This document shows, piece after piece, positions 1 to 9,671 of a stretch of DNA of 64,000 nucleotides. Position 1 is the first letter of the stretch, and every line of letters begins with the position of its first letter. The stretch is from CAZPWQ01 sp964590495 (GTDB lineage Bacteria > Bacteroidota > Rhodothermia > Balneolales > Balneolaceae), in the NCBI GenBank assembly GCA_964590495.1, contig CAZPWQ010000007.1, positions 1 to 64,000 of the forward strand. Direction: 5' to 3'. The translations under genes and the position numbers were made by a program. Under the pieces are notes generated by a model. That model worked only from the letters and a program-made list of their open reading frames with translations. It ran no database searches and was not told the origin of the DNA.

Positions 1-1937
1 AATACACCGGCGGCCATAGGTATTGCCACAATATTGTAGCCGCTGGCCCACCAGAGATTTTGAACCATTTTCTTATAGGTGGCTTTAGCGAGCAGAACAA
101 CGGAGACAACATCCTTCGGATTGTTTTTAACAAGCACCACATCAGCCGTTTCCACGGCAACATCCGAACCCGCTCCGATAGCTATTCCGATATCCGCCTG
201 GGCAAGTGCCGGGGCATCGTTGACGCCATCACCAACCATGGCTACCACCAGACCGCGCTGCTGTACCTCTTTTACTTTATCTGACTTCTCATCCGGCAGT
301 ACTTCGGCGAAAAAGTCCTCCAGTCCCAATTCGCCGGCGACATATTCAGCCACCTGCCGGTTGTCACCGGTCAGCATCATGCACTGTATTCCGGCTTCTT
401 TCAACCGGCGGATGGCTTCATACGATTCCTCCCGTATTTGATCTCCCAGCGCTATAGCTCCCTCAAGAGATCCGTCAGCCAATACATATACGATCGTTTT
501 GCCCTCGGAAGCCAGATCATCCATTTTTTGGCGGTCCGGGATTGTAATGTCCTGTTCTTCTATATAGCCCGGACTCGTTACCGCCATCTCCTTTCCGTTT
601 ACCCGTCCGGTCACTCCTTTACCGGTTATTGACTGAAACTCCGATACATCATAAGTCTCACCGGCAGCTGCTACAATGCCCTGGGCTATGGAGTGCTCCG
701 ACCGGGTTTCAACCGAAGCGGCCAGCTTCAGGAGTTCATCTTTCGAATAATTCTCTGTAAATAAAGTTATATCTGTAACTCCGAATTCACCCTTTGTCAG
801 CGTCCCTGTTTTGTCGAAGATGATAGCCTCGATATCCCGGGCCTGTTCAAAAGCATTTCTGTTGCGGATCAGGAAGCCGTGATTCGCCGCCCGGGAGGTC
901 GATACGGCAACGACCAGCGGAATAGCCAGTCCCAGTGCATGCGGACATGTTATCACCATAACCGTGACCGTACGCTCAATAGCAAAAACAAAATCCTGTG
1001 TCGACCAGAATGACCATGCAAACAGTGTAATTGCCCCTGCCCCGAGTGCAATGAATGTGAGCCAGGCTGCTGCGCGATTAGCCAAATTTTGTGTTTTGGA
1101 TTTGCTCTGCTGTGCCTGCTCAACCAGCGATATTACCTGTGAGAGAAAAGACTCATCACCGGCTTTCGTTACTTCAACAGTGATCGAACCCTCCTTGTTT
1201 ATCGCACCGCCGATCACCTCATCACCTTTTTCTTTTGCCACCGGTTTCGATTCGCCCGTCAGCAGTGATTCATTAACGTGGGTTGAACCTTCTATAACTT
1301 CACCGTCGGCCGGTATCTTTTCCCCCGGCTTTATGACCAGCCGGTCGCCGTTTTTCAACTCCTTCAGTGAAACCTCCTCGGTGCTTCCGTCCTCTTTCAG
1401 GCGATGCGCTGTTTCCGGCATCAGTTTAGCCAGCTCTTCCAATGCCCGGGAAGCACTCATCACCGAACGCATTTCAATCCAGTGTCCCGCCAGCATAATG
1501 AGCACCAGCGTAGCCACCTCCCAGAAAAACAGCTTGCCTTCGAGTCCAAATACCACAGCAGAACTGTAGCCGTAAGCTACGGTAATCGCCAGTCCGATCA
1601 GGGTCATCATTCCCGGCTCGCGATCCTTCAGTTCATCAAATGCCCCTTTCAGAAAAGGCCAGCCGCCGTAGAAAAAGACAAAACTGGATATCGCAAACAA
1701 CACCCATTTATCCCCCGTAAACGTCAATGCATCGGACAACCCCAGAAACTCCTGGATCATCGGCGATAACGCCAGGATGATTATGGTCGGAAGAATCGTA
1801 ATTAAAAAACGTTTTTTAAAATCATCCAGCATATGAGCATGGTGATCATGATGCCCCTGCCCCTCTCCATTTTCATCTTTGTGGGAGTGATGATAGCTTC
1901 GGGCCTCTTCGTGCTGGTGATGTTCTGAGTGATTCAT
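1..1937 (-). CDS. copB: Copper-exporting P-type ATPase, CopB type (3' end outside window)
   Basis: P1B-type heavy-metal ATPase of the inner membrane, expected to export Cu by ATP hydrolysis. The first ~37 residues are His-rich (HHQH, YHHSH, GHHDHHAH), and there is no HMA domain. Then come membrane helices, the actuator motif LTGES, the helix-6 metal motif C331-P-H followed by ALGLAIP, the phosphorylation motif DKTGT at D375, and MVGDGVNDAPAL. CPH plus a His-rich N-terminus marks the CopB (P1B-3) group. 645 residues are visible; the frame is open to base 1, so only the last membrane helices are missing. Translation starts at the ATG read from 1937. The next gene upstream on the same strand is an HMA chaperone-like protein. 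Family assignment is firm; the exact Cu(I)/Cu(II)/Ag preference is not. Confidence 0.93.
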   Translation of the reverse strand, partial: MNHSEHHQHEEARSYHHSHKDENGEGQGHHDHHAHMLDDFKKRFLITILPTIIILALSPMIQEFLGLSDALTFTGDKWVLFAISSFVFFYGGWPFLKGAFDELKDREPGMMTLIGLAITVAYGYSSAVVFGLEGKLFFWEVATLVLIMLAGHWIEMRSVMSASRALEELAKLMPETAHRLKEDGSTEEVSLKELKNGDRLVIKPGEKIPADGEVIEGSTHVNESLLTGESKPVAKEKGDEVIGGAINKEGSITVEVTKAGDESFLSQVISLVEQAQQSKSKTQNLANRAAAWLTFIALGAGAITLFAWSFWSTQDFVFAIERTVTVMVITCPHALGLAIPLVVAVSTSRAANHGFLIRNRNAFEQARDIEAIIFDKTGTLTKGEFGVTDITLFTENYSKDELLKLAASVETRSEHSIAQGIVAAAGETYDVSEFQSITGKGVTGRVNGKEMAVTSPGYIEEQDITIPDRQKMDDLASEGKTIVYVLADGSLEGAIALGDQIREESYEAIRRLKEAGIQCMMLTGDNRQVAEYVAGELGLEDFFAEVLPDEKSDKVKEVQQRGLVVAMVGDGVNDAPALAQADIGIAIGAGSDVAVETADVVLVKNNPKDVVSVVLLAKATYKKMVQNLWWASGYNIVAIPMAAGV

Positions 1938-2068
1938 ATCTACCGCTTTTGGTTTAGATTTATCCGAAAAGATGGTGTGATACTGCTGCAAAAGCGTAAT
2001 GGAATTTCATCGATGATGTGTAAAATTTTTGGGTGAGACTTTAACTGTTATTATTAGCCACAGAATAT

Positions 2069-2302
2069 TTATTCCTGCCCCTTCATTCCCTCTACGGAAT
2101 AACCGGCTGATTTAACAGCTTCTTCAAAATCTTCTTTTGCGGCTTTGTCATCTTCGTACATAACAGTAGCCTCATTTTCTTCCAAGTCAACGGTAACCTG
2201 ATGAACGCCATCCAATTGCATAAGCGCCTGTTCTACTTTATCCACACAGCCGCTGCAGTGCATACCTGATATTTTTAGTGTCGCTTCATAACCTGATTCC
2301 AT
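2069..2302 (-). CDS. CopZ-like heavy-metal-associated (HMA) domain protein
   Basis: A single ferredoxin-like HMA domain of 77 residues, the usual size of a cytosolic copper chaperone. The metal site GMHCSGC gives C16 and C19 from the chosen start, followed by the VEQAL helix and GVHQVTVDLEENEATV strands. An upstream ATG at 2314 would add MEKI, but those codons contain GGAG placed six bases before the second ATG, so the start at 2302 is preferred. It lies on the same strand as the CopB-type ATPase and probably hands metal to it or buffers Cu(I). The gap to the ATPase is 131 bases, so co-transcription is likely but not proven. Confidence 0.88.
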   Translation of the reverse strand: MESGYEATLKISGMHCSGCVDKVEQALMQLDGVHQVTVDLEENEATVMYEDDKAAKEDFEEAVKSAGYSVEGMKGQE

Positions 2303-2559
2303 AATTTTCTCCATTGATTTAAAGTTACTAAATGTAGTGAGCGGAAGAATTCGAATTTCTTAAGCCACTCCTTCGCCTCTAACCCTGACAGGGTTTATAT
2401 AGCTGCTACTCTGTACCTCGATTTAACTCCCACAGATTTATAAAAGTTCAAATCAAAATTTCGCCTTTTCTCTGCTACCTCAGGAAATTAAAGCCATCAT
2501 TCGATAAATCTTTTAGAAGAACCTGAAATTTCTTAGCTTAACTGGCGTTAATCTTTTTT

Positions 2560-3027
2560 ATGCAAAATATTTCACGAACATATCGATTTCTGTCTGCATT
2601 CACAGCACTTGTAATGCTGCTCAGCATAAGTGCCCCTGCGATTTTACACGCCGCGAGCCTTGTCGACTGTGATATGATTCCTGCCGAACATGGCGAGCAT
2701 TCCGAATCCGGAGTAACAGAAGCTGATTACTGTGATTATACAGTTCATCATAAAGTAACATGCAACGAACCATGTAACGATACAGATACCGACCCGGCCG
2801 GGGAAGTATGCAGCTGGAGTTTTAACTGTTCCTGTAGTACAGACGATGTTGCTGTTCAATCAAATGCAATTCCGGCACTGTCTAAAATATCTGCCGGTTT
2901 TACTCAGACGGTGATTCAAACCATCAATTTCTCTCCGGAGACTAAACTTGTCAGCTTATCAGAACAAGTCTTTGTCTCACTTTATTCCCCACCCCTCTTT
3001 TTGAAAAACAGTTCCTTCCTGAATTAA
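2560..3027 (+). CDS. Small secreted Cys/His-containing protein (HYC_CC_PP-like)
   Basis: A 155-residue protein with an N-terminal Sec signal peptide (hydrophobic residues ~10-32 ending AILHAAS). The mature part carries scattered Cys and His: DYCDYTVHHKVTC, EPC, then CSWSFNCSC, and ends with YSPPLFLKNSSF. This pattern recalls the small Bacteroidota proteins called HYC_CC_PP, which sit in front of metal efflux genes. No catalytic motif is visible. It precedes the TolC-type gene by 183 bases on the same strand and is plausibly the first gene of the Cus-like efflux operon, perhaps binding metal in the periplasm. The function is inference; the family resemblance is from memory of the motif layout only. 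Confidence 0.7.
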   Translation: MQNISRTYRFLSAFTALVMLLSISAPAILHAASLVDCDMIPAEHGEHSESGVTEADYCDYTVHHKVTCNEPCNDTDTDPAGEVCSWSFNCSCSTDDVAVQSNAIPALSKISAGFTQTVIQTINFSPETKLVSLSEQVFVSLYSPPLFLKNSSFLN

Positions 3028-3210
3028 CGGCTCATTTCCCTTCTCTCGTCATTCGGACCTGATCAAATTCCCGCAGGATTTCCTATACGCTGTCTTGAAT
3101 TTTGGACAAATTATCGGCACCTCATCGCGGATTCTCATCTTAGTACTTAATGACGAGCTTTCCCTCAACTAATAACTAATAACCATAAATGCTTTGAGGT
3201 ATTAGTAAAA

Positions 3211-4494
3211 ATGAAATCATTGGTGATCTGGAGTTTATTATTTATAGTTGGTTCTCCCACTATTATAAATGCTCAACAGCATTTCGACCGGGAGGCACCA
3301 CCGTTACAGGATCTGCTGCAAGAAGCGCTGGAAAATAACCTTGGTCTGGAGTCCTCACGCTACCACGAGGAGGCAACCGAACAGCGTATTGAACAGGTGC
3401 AAGCCTGGATGCCGCCGGTTTTGAAGTATCAGTACAATCCTATGGCTACCGGTTCATTCGATGCCTCAACCGGCTCATTCGATGGAGTAGCGTATACCAA
3501 CACGAATTTTATTTCCTTTTCACAAACAATTCCATTTCCGGGGAAGATACGTTCACAGGTCGATATCGAAGAGGCAAGATACCGTAAGGTGTCGGAAGAA
3601 CGGGCCTTTGAGGAGCTTGAATTGGCTGCAAACGTAAAAGAGACCTATTACGAATTGTGGTTTACCCAGAAAAAAACTGAGGTCAATGCAGAACTTCAAT
3701 CACTCCTGGAGGATTTCATCCACTCGGCAACACGTATGTACGAAGTCGACCGTATCGGATTTGAAACGGTTCTTTCGGCTGAAACGGAGCTGGCAAAACT
3801 GCGTACGGAAGAACGGACCTTGGTGAACGAATACAATAAGGGGCTCGTGAGATTCAATCAGCTCCTGGACAGAAAACCGGACACGCCTCTCGGAGAGATT
3901 TCGAAACTTCCTCCGGAATCCATTCCAGCAGATGCTGCTGACCTTGAGCAGCAAATGTTAAATCAACGTCCCGACCTTCAGGCGATGCGTCATGCCATTG
4001 AGATGAACAAAGCCGAAATACGATCAGCGCGAACAGACTATTTCCCGGATATCATGGTCGACTTAATGTACATGGATATGCCCGGTATGATGACAGATCG
4101 TTTCGGAGCGGGGGTATCAATTCAAATTCCGCTTGCACCATGGTCGAGCAATAAGGTGACGCACCGGGTCACGGAAGTTCGACGGCAACGGCAATCCAGT
4201 GAAAAATCACTCGAGGATATGACTACGACGGCACAGGCGAACATTCGTCAGGCGATGCTCGACCTGGAAACACAACTCGATGTCATTCGTCTTTACCGGG
4301 AAGAAGTGATCCCGAAAGCGGAACAGACAGCCGAATCAGCCCTCGCTGCATTTGAATCGGGCGAAGCGGGGTATCTTGTCGTACTTGACAGTTTCCGTTC
4401 GCTCGAGGCTTTCCGCAGAGAATTTTATACGGCTCAGGCCGACTTTCATAAATCGGTCGCTGAACTCGAACGTCAGGCCGGAATTGTAATGTGA
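3211..4494 (+). CDS. TolC-family outer-membrane efflux protein (CusC-like)
   Basis: A 427-residue outer-membrane factor with signal peptide MKSLVIWSLLFIVGSPTIINAQ and the alternating long-helix composition of two OEP repeats. Conserved OEP features include FSQTIPFPGKIRSQVDIEEARY in the first repeat and LNQRPDLQAMRHAIEMNKAEI at the start of the second. It is expected to trimerise into the outer-membrane channel of an RND pump. The adaptor and pump genes follow at once on the same strand, which makes this the channel of that Cu/Ag-type system. It is shorter than E. coli CusC, as is usual for the Bacteroidota-type OEP partners of CusA/CzcA pumps. Confidence 0.9.
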   Translation: MKSLVIWSLLFIVGSPTIINAQQHFDREAPPLQDLLQEALENNLGLESSRYHEEATEQRIEQVQAWMPPVLKYQYNPMATGSFDASTGSFDGVAYTNTNFISFSQTIPFPGKIRSQVDIEEARYRKVSEERAFEELELAANVKETYYELWFTQKKTEVNAELQSLLEDFIHSATRMYEVDRIGFETVLSAETELAKLRTEERTLVNEYNKGLVRFNQLLDRKPDTPLGEISKLPPESIPADAADLEQQMLNQRPDLQAMRHAIEMNKAEIRSARTDYFPDIMVDLMYMDMPGMMTDRFGAGVSIQIPLAPWSSNKVTHRVTEVRRQRQSSEKSLEDMTTTAQANIRQAMLDLETQLDVIRLYREEVIPKAEQTAESALAAFESGEAGYLVVLDSFRSLEAFRREFYTAQADFHKSVAELERQAGIVM

Positions 4495-4565
4495 ATGATA
4501 ACCCCCTCAATCCCCCTAAAGGGGGAAGAAAGTCCCCTTTAGGGGATTTAGGGGTTCCAAGAAAT
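4495..4565. repeat. Short GC-rich palindromic intergenic repeat
   Basis: Between the channel and adaptor genes lies CCCCCTAAAGGGGG followed by TCCCCTTTAGGGGA, with flanking ATCCCC and GGGGTT that can pair around them. The same CCCCCTT/AAGGGGG theme recurs at 52345-52528. It could fold as a hairpin in the operon mRNA and modulate expression of downstream genes. Confidence 0.6.
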
Positions 4566-4599
4566 CGGAACAATTTTATTTAAAAATTCAGATAAGCCC

Positions 4600-5934
4600 A
4601 TGAAAAATCACTTATTAATCCTGGCCTTCCTCCTTACCGGCTCACTACTTGTAACCGGATGCGGCTCGGATGACCACAATCACGATCAGCTCAGTCCCGA
4701 AGAGATGGAACAACACGTTCTGGAGGCCCATACGGATGAAGAGGGCAACATCGTCTATACATGCTCCATGCACCCGGAGATACGGGAAAGTGAACCGGGT
4801 GACTGTCCGGTCTGCGGGATGGATCTTACTCCGGTCAGTCTTGTCGAGGCGGATGATGAACAGTCAACAGCGGCACAGGATTCGGCCGAAGTCCAGCAGG
4901 ACGAACCTACCCCTCAATCCACACAAGAAGTTGAAGCTGATGAAGAGTCTGAGGCTCAGGGAAGACTGCCCATTACGCCAAGGCAACAACAGCTTATCGG
5001 TATGCAGTACGACACCGTTGAAAACCGTTCTATAAGCCATTCATTTCGTACCGTCGGATTTTTAACCCACGCCGAGCCGAATTTAACCGACATCGTACCA
5101 CGCGTCGGAGGATACATTGAAGAAGTTCATGTTGCGGAAACCGGAGTCCACGTTATGGAAGGTGAGCCGCTCGTAACTATATACAGTCCCGGATTGATCA
5201 GCAGCCAGGAGGATTATCTTATCGCTTTGCGACGTGGAGACGATTCGATTGCCCGGCGTGCACGCGAGCGTCTGCGACTTCTCCATATGCCCGAGTCCGA
5301 AATAAAAAGACTCGAAGAGAAAGGAGAGCCGTTGCTTGAGGTGACGTTGACCTCCCCGGTAAAAGGACATATCATGAACCTGAATGTCCGGGAGGGAATG
5401 GAATTCAAACCCGAAACCCTTCTCTACAGGCTCAATGACCACTCGCTTCTCTGGATGCTCGCCGATGTCTATGAAGATGACCTGCCTTTTGTTTCAATCG
5501 GTCAGCGCGTTACTGTGGAAATCCAGGGCCGGCAGGAAAACAACCATGAAGGAGAGGTGAGTTTTATCCCTCCGATGGCGAATAAGGAAACACGAACCAT
5601 ACCGGTCAGAATTGAGATTCCGAACCCGGATTTTGAATTAAAAATGGAGCAGTATGGGTGGGCTACATTCCATAGAGAGCTCGACGAACGCCTTTCTGTA
5701 CATCGGGATGCGGTTCTGAAAACAGGCCGGCGCGATGTTGTCTTTAAAAAATCCGGCCGCGGCAGGTTCGAACCGGTTGAAGTACATCTCGGGCCTATTG
5801 CAGATGAATATTACGAAGTGTTACACGGGCTGGAAGAAGGCGACCAGGTTGTGACAAACGGCCGTTTCTGGCTCGATGCCGAATCACGTTTGAGGGGTGT
5901 AGGTGCAGAAGCGATGCCTGAACATCAACATTGA
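4600..5934 (+). CDS. cusB: RND efflux periplasmic adaptor (CusB-like) with heavy-metal-binding domain
   Basis: A 444-residue membrane-fusion lipoprotein with lipobox LLVTGC at C21. An N-terminal heavy-metal-binding domain (about residues 50-80) contains YTCSMHPEI and GDCPVCGMDL, the Cys/Met/His signature found at the front of CusB/CzcB-type adaptors. An acidic linker (about 85-120) leads into the HlyD-like barrel-sandwich core (DIVPRVGGYIEEVHVAETG; LTSPVKGHIMNLNVREG) and beta-barrel. It should connect the TolC-type channel to the RND pump and may deliver Cu/Ag to it. Gene order channel-adaptor-pump supports this. The start fits the signal peptide MKNHLLILAFLLTGSLLVTG. Confidence 0.92.
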   Translation: MKNHLLILAFLLTGSLLVTGCGSDDHNHDQLSPEEMEQHVLEAHTDEEGNIVYTCSMHPEIRESEPGDCPVCGMDLTPVSLVEADDEQSTAAQDSAEVQQDEPTPQSTQEVEADEESEAQGRLPITPRQQQLIGMQYDTVENRSISHSFRTVGFLTHAEPNLTDIVPRVGGYIEEVHVAETGVHVMEGEPLVTIYSPGLISSQEDYLIALRRGDDSIARRARERLRLLHMPESEIKRLEEKGEPLLEVTLTSPVKGHIMNLNVREGMEFKPETLLYRLNDHSLLWMLADVYEDDLPFVSIGQRVTVEIQGRQENNHEGEVSFIPPMANKETRTIPVRIEIPNPDFELKMEQYGWATFHRELDERLSVHRDAVLKTGRRDVVFKKSGRGRFEPVEVHLGPIADEYYEVLHGLEEGDQVVTNGRFWLDAESRLRGVGAEAMPEHQH

Positions 5935-6121
5935 TAAAAGCGAGAAGCAAAAAGTAAGATGTTATCACAATGTCTTGGCAGCAGTCGGAATATCAGCTTT
6001 CAATCAATCGAATGAACAATACCGTTGCGTGTTGATAGCTTCTTTTCACTTCTTGCTTCTCGCTAACACAAAAGCTGGCAGCTAATAAATGCTTTAAAAA
6101 TTACAGAAACAGGTAAACAAC

Positions 6122-9100
6122 ATGATTGACAAAATTATTGAAACCAGCATGAACAACAAGGGGATGGTGGTTCTGCTTGTCCTTCTTCTTTCCGGGATAG
6201 GCCTCTGGGGTATATACAACAGCCCTCTCGATGCCCTTCCCGATCTGTCGGACCCGCAGGTCATCATCTTTACGGAATGGGAGGGCCGAAGCCCTGATCT
6301 TGTAGAAGACCAGGTTACCTTTCCAATTACCTCCACCCTTCTTGCTGCTCCGGACGTAAAATATGTTCGCGGGCAATCGATGTTCGGAGCGTCCTTTGTA
6401 TACGTTATCTTTGAAGAAGGAACCGACCTGTATTGGGCCAGAAGCCGTGTGTTGGAATATATCAATCAAATCATAGGCGATATACCCGAGGGAGCCACAC
6501 CTACCCTGGGACCTGATGCTACAGGTGTAGGCTGGGTATTCCAATATGCACTGGTCGATACAACCGGTCAGCAGAATCTGGCCGATCTCAGAAGCTTTAA
6601 CGACTGGTCGCTGCGATATTGGCTGGAGAGTTTACCGGGGGTTTCTGAAGTGGCAAGTTTCGGCGGATCTGTAAAACAATATCAGGTCCAGATTGATCCC
6701 GTCAAACTTCTTGCCTATGACATCCCCCTGACGAAAGTTGCAAACTCAATACGCGAAAGTAATCGCGACGTTGGCGGCAGAACGATTGAGATGGCCGGTA
6801 CGGAAGTGATGGTGCGGGGCCGCGGATATCTACAATCGACTGAAGACGTTGAGGAAGTCGTTGTTGCAGAACGGGAAGGCCGCCCCGTCTTCGTGAAAGA
6901 CCTCGGAGTTGTCAACCTCGGCGGCGATCAGCGCCGCGGGCTCGGAGAATGGAACGGCAAAGGCGAAACGGTCGGCGGAATTGTTGTCATGCGGTACGGT
7001 GAAAACGCCCTCGACGTCATCAATCGTGTAAAACAAAAACTCGCCGATATTGAATCGTCCCTGCCCGAAGGCGTCACAGTTGAAACAACCTATGACAGAT
7101 CGGGCCTCATACAGGAAGCCATCGGTACGCTGACTGATGTATTGACCAAAGAAATGATCATAGTCTTGCTGATCGTCGTAATATTCCTTCTTCACTTCCG
7201 AAGTGCGCTTGTCATCATACTAACGTTACCAATCGCTGTCCTAATCTCATTTATCCTGATCTATGCTGTCGGAATAACGGTAAACGTCATGTCCCTTGCC
7301 GGAATAGCGCTCTCTATCGGTGTGATGGTGGATGCGGCCGTCGTTCTCGTTGAAAATGTGCATAAAGGATTATCGAAATGGGAAGAAGAAGGGCAGCCGG
7401 GATCGCGCTCCCAGGTAATCGTTGACGCAACAAAAGAGGTCGGGCGGCCGATCTTTTTTGCACTTCTGATCATCACCGTCAGCTTTCTTCCTGTCTTTGC
7501 TCTTGAAGCCCAGGAAGGGCGACTTTTCAGACCCCTCGCGTTTACCAAAACATTCGCAATGTTTGTCGCATCGATTCTTTCCATTTCATTTACGGCCGCG
7601 CTTATCTCGTTCCTCATCAAAGGAAAAGTACGAAGCGAAGCCGAACATCCTTTGAGCCGTTTCCTTCACAAACTCTATCTGCCCGTAGTAGTATTTACAC
7701 TTCGCCATAAATGGAAGGCCGTGGTATTTGCACTGATTTCAATTCTTGTGGTCATTCCGATATTCAACAGGTTGGGCTCGGAGTTTATGCCATCTCTTGA
7801 AGAGGGCGCCATACTTTATATGCCGACCTCGCCTCCGGGAATGTCCGTTGCCGAAGCGCAATATATGCTCAATATCACCGGACAAATACTGAAATCCTTT
7901 CCCGAGGTTACGAGTGTTCAGGGAAAAGCAGGGCGCGCAAAAACAGCAACCGACCCGGCACCACTCAATATGTTCGAGACGACCGTATTGCTGAAAGAAC
8001 CGTCTGAATGGAGAAAAGTCGATCAACAGCGATGGTACTCGAACTGGATGCCTGACTTGATGAAACCGCCGTTCCGGTTAATATGGCCAGAGGAACGAGC
8101 GATCACCTGGGATGAGCTTATTACCAGGATGGATGAGCAATTGCAGATACCCGGCTTCCCGAATATCTGGTGGATGCCGGTGCAGACACGCCTCGAAATG
8201 CTCGCTACGGGTGTTCGTGCCCCTGTGGCGCTTAATGTCCTGGGACCCGATCTCGATATTATTGAAAAAGTAGCTACCGATATCGAACAACTATTGCGGG
8301 AAGTCCCCGGGACCCGGAGCGCTGTTGCACAGCGTCCGACCGGCGGATATTATCTCGATATAAAACCAAACCGGGAGGTAGCAGCACGATATGGTCTCAC
8401 CACAGACGATGTAAATGTGATGGTGGAAATGGCCGTCGGCGGAATGAATATCTCCGAAACTGTCGAGGGACGTGAACGGTATCCCGTCAATGTCCGGTAC
8501 GGAAGAGAACTCCGGCAGGATATTGACGATATCCGAAGAACTTTTGTGCCGGCCCCGGACGGTGAACAGATCCCGCTTGGCATGCTTGCAGATATAGAGT
8601 ACACTACCGGCCCGCCGATGATCGAAACTGACATGGGACAACTCCGGAGCCTGGTAAATGTAAACGTGGCCCCGGACCGGGATCTCAGCGGCTATATAGA
8701 GGAAGCCCGTGAAAATATCCGGCAGCAGATCGAACTGCCGCCGGGTGTGGCATTGCAATGGGTCGGTCAATTTGAATTCATGCAGCGTATGCAGCAACGA
8801 CTGAGACTGCTTGTCCCGGTTACACTCCTGCTCATCTTTTTCCTGCTGTACTTTAATTTCAAATCGCTTCCGCGTTGTTTTCTGGTGCTGGGCACGTTGC
8901 CTTTTGCTTCGATTGGCGCGTTCCTCCTGCTTTTACTTCTGGATTACAACATGAGTATTGCGGTCTGGGTCGGTTTAATCGCGCTTGCCGGACTGGCCGT
9001 CGAGATCGGCCTCGTTCTCATTGAATATATTGATAATGCCGTTAAGGAGCGGATCAAGGACAACACTATGCGAAATGAGAAAGACCTGACGGATGCCGTC

Positions 9101-9337
9101 ATTGAAGGAACTGTTCAGCGGCTGCGGCCGATACTCATGACCGTCATAACCACGATTGTCGCATTGGTGCCGATTATGTTTACCGCAGGTGTAGGGGCAA
9201 CAGCCATGCAGCGTATAGCCGCTCCGGTAATCGGCGGACTGGTGACAGCCTTGCTTCTTACTCTGCTGATTATACCATCGGTATACCTGATCTGGAGACG
9301 GTATGACCTGGAAAAAGAACCGTTCTGGGAAGGGTGA
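6122..9337 (+). CDS. cusA: Heavy-metal RND efflux pump, CusA/CzcA family (Cu/Ag type)
   Basis: A 1071-residue inner-membrane proton-driven pump of the HME-RND family, with the expected duplicated architecture: one N-terminal helix, a large periplasmic loop, helices 2-6, a central helix, a second loop and helices 8-12. The proton-relay region is SIGVMVDAAVVLVENVHKG. Residue patterns match CusA-type monovalent-metal pumps: GKAGRAKTATDPAPLNM, WWMPVQTRLEMLATGVRAPV, and Met residues at these sites where CusA has its metal-binding methionines. The gene follows the adaptor by 187 bases that hold no convincing gene. Cu(I)/Ag(I) specificity is inferred from these motifs and from the neighbouring copper genes. 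Confidence 0.94.
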   Translation: MIDKIIETSMNNKGMVVLLVLLLSGIGLWGIYNSPLDALPDLSDPQVIIFTEWEGRSPDLVEDQVTFPITSTLLAAPDVKYVRGQSMFGASFVYVIFEEGTDLYWARSRVLEYINQIIGDIPEGATPTLGPDATGVGWVFQYALVDTTGQQNLADLRSFNDWSLRYWLESLPGVSEVASFGGSVKQYQVQIDPVKLLAYDIPLTKVANSIRESNRDVGGRTIEMAGTEVMVRGRGYLQSTEDVEEVVVAEREGRPVFVKDLGVVNLGGDQRRGLGEWNGKGETVGGIVVMRYGENALDVINRVKQKLADIESSLPEGVTVETTYDRSGLIQEAIGTLTDVLTKEMIIVLLIVVIFLLHFRSALVIILTLPIAVLISFILIYAVGITVNVMSLAGIALSIGVMVDAAVVLVENVHKGLSKWEEEGQPGSRSQVIVDATKEVGRPIFFALLIITVSFLPVFALEAQEGRLFRPLAFTKTFAMFVASILSISFTAALISFLIKGKVRSEAEHPLSRFLHKLYLPVVVFTLRHKWKAVVFALISILVVIPIFNRLGSEFMPSLEEGAILYMPTSPPGMSVAEAQYMLNITGQILKSFPEVTSVQGKAGRAKTATDPAPLNMFETTVLLKEPSEWRKVDQQRWYSNWMPDLMKPPFRLIWPEERAITWDELITRMDEQLQIPGFPNIWWMPVQTRLEMLATGVRAPVALNVLGPDLDIIEKVATDIEQLLREVPGTRSAVAQRPTGGYYLDIKPNREVAARYGLTTDDVNVMVEMAVGGMNISETVEGRERYPVNVRYGRELRQDIDDIRRTFVPAPDGEQIPLGMLADIEYTTGPPMIETDMGQLRSLVNVNVAPDRDLSGYIEEARENIRQQIELPPGVALQWVGQFEFMQRMQQRLRLLVPVTLLLIFFLLYFNFKSLPRCFLVLGTLPFASIGAFLLLLLLDYNMSIAVWVGLIALAGLAVEIGLVLIEYIDNAVKERIKDNTMRNEKDLTDAVIEGTVQRLRPILMTVITTIVALVPIMFTAGVGATAMQRIAAPVIGGLVTALLLTLLIIPSVYLIWRRYDLEKEPFWEG

Positions 9338-9347
9338 AAAATTAACC

Positions 9348-9506
9348 TGAGGCTGTACAAAAAGTCTTTTTGCTTTTTGAAAACTTAAATTATTTAGGTG
9401 TATACCTCCAAGGTTTCAAAAACCTTGGAGGTCTCCTCAGAAACAAAATAAAATCTTAAAATAATTAACTGATATTTATTGAAAAATGACTTTTTGGACA
9501 GCCTCA
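9348..9506. mobile_element. MITE-like element with 19-bp terminal inverted repeats
   Basis: The left end TGAGGCTGTACAAAAAGTC (9348-9366) and the complement of 9488-9506 match at 18 of 19 positions. The GAGGCTGTCCAAAAAG ends resemble the terminal repeats of transposons such as the IS1182 group. The 159-bp element has no ORF, so it would depend on a transposase elsewhere. A clear target duplication was not found. Confidence 0.6.
9404..9432. terminator. Strong hairpin inside the MITE-like element
   Basis: ACCTCCAAGGTT and AACCTTGGAGGT form a perfect 12-bp stem with a 5-base loop, 67 bases after the pump gene. There is no long T-run, so a role in ending or attenuating transcription after the pump is only possible. 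Confidence 0.4.
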
Positions 9507-9529
9507 CAATGGCGAGGTTTAGCGAAGCC

Positions 9530-9625
9530 ATTTGAGGGGTGTTCAACTCTGGCAACAGCCTAAGAACACCCCTCAGGTCAAATCCCGGAACATCGGGCTT
9601 TGACCATCTCCCCTCAAGGGGAGAT
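9530..9625. repeat. Cluster of palindromic intergenic repeats
   Basis: GAGGGGTGTTC (9534-9544) pairs with GAACACCCCTC (9564-9574), and TCTCCCCTCAAGGGGAGA follows at 9607-9624. The last unit recurs as TCTCCCCTCCAAGGGGAGA near 23270-23288, so these are dispersed REP-like units. Confidence 0.6.
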
Positions 9626-9671
9626 ATTAAACTTCAAATATCAAATCAAATACCAAATAAAGAGGAACCTT

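Noticed and set aside
5903..6085. Sixty-codon frame between adaptor and pump genes
   Set aside because: It overlaps the adaptor 3' end, has no signal, helix or motif pattern, and reads across an AT-rich spacer.
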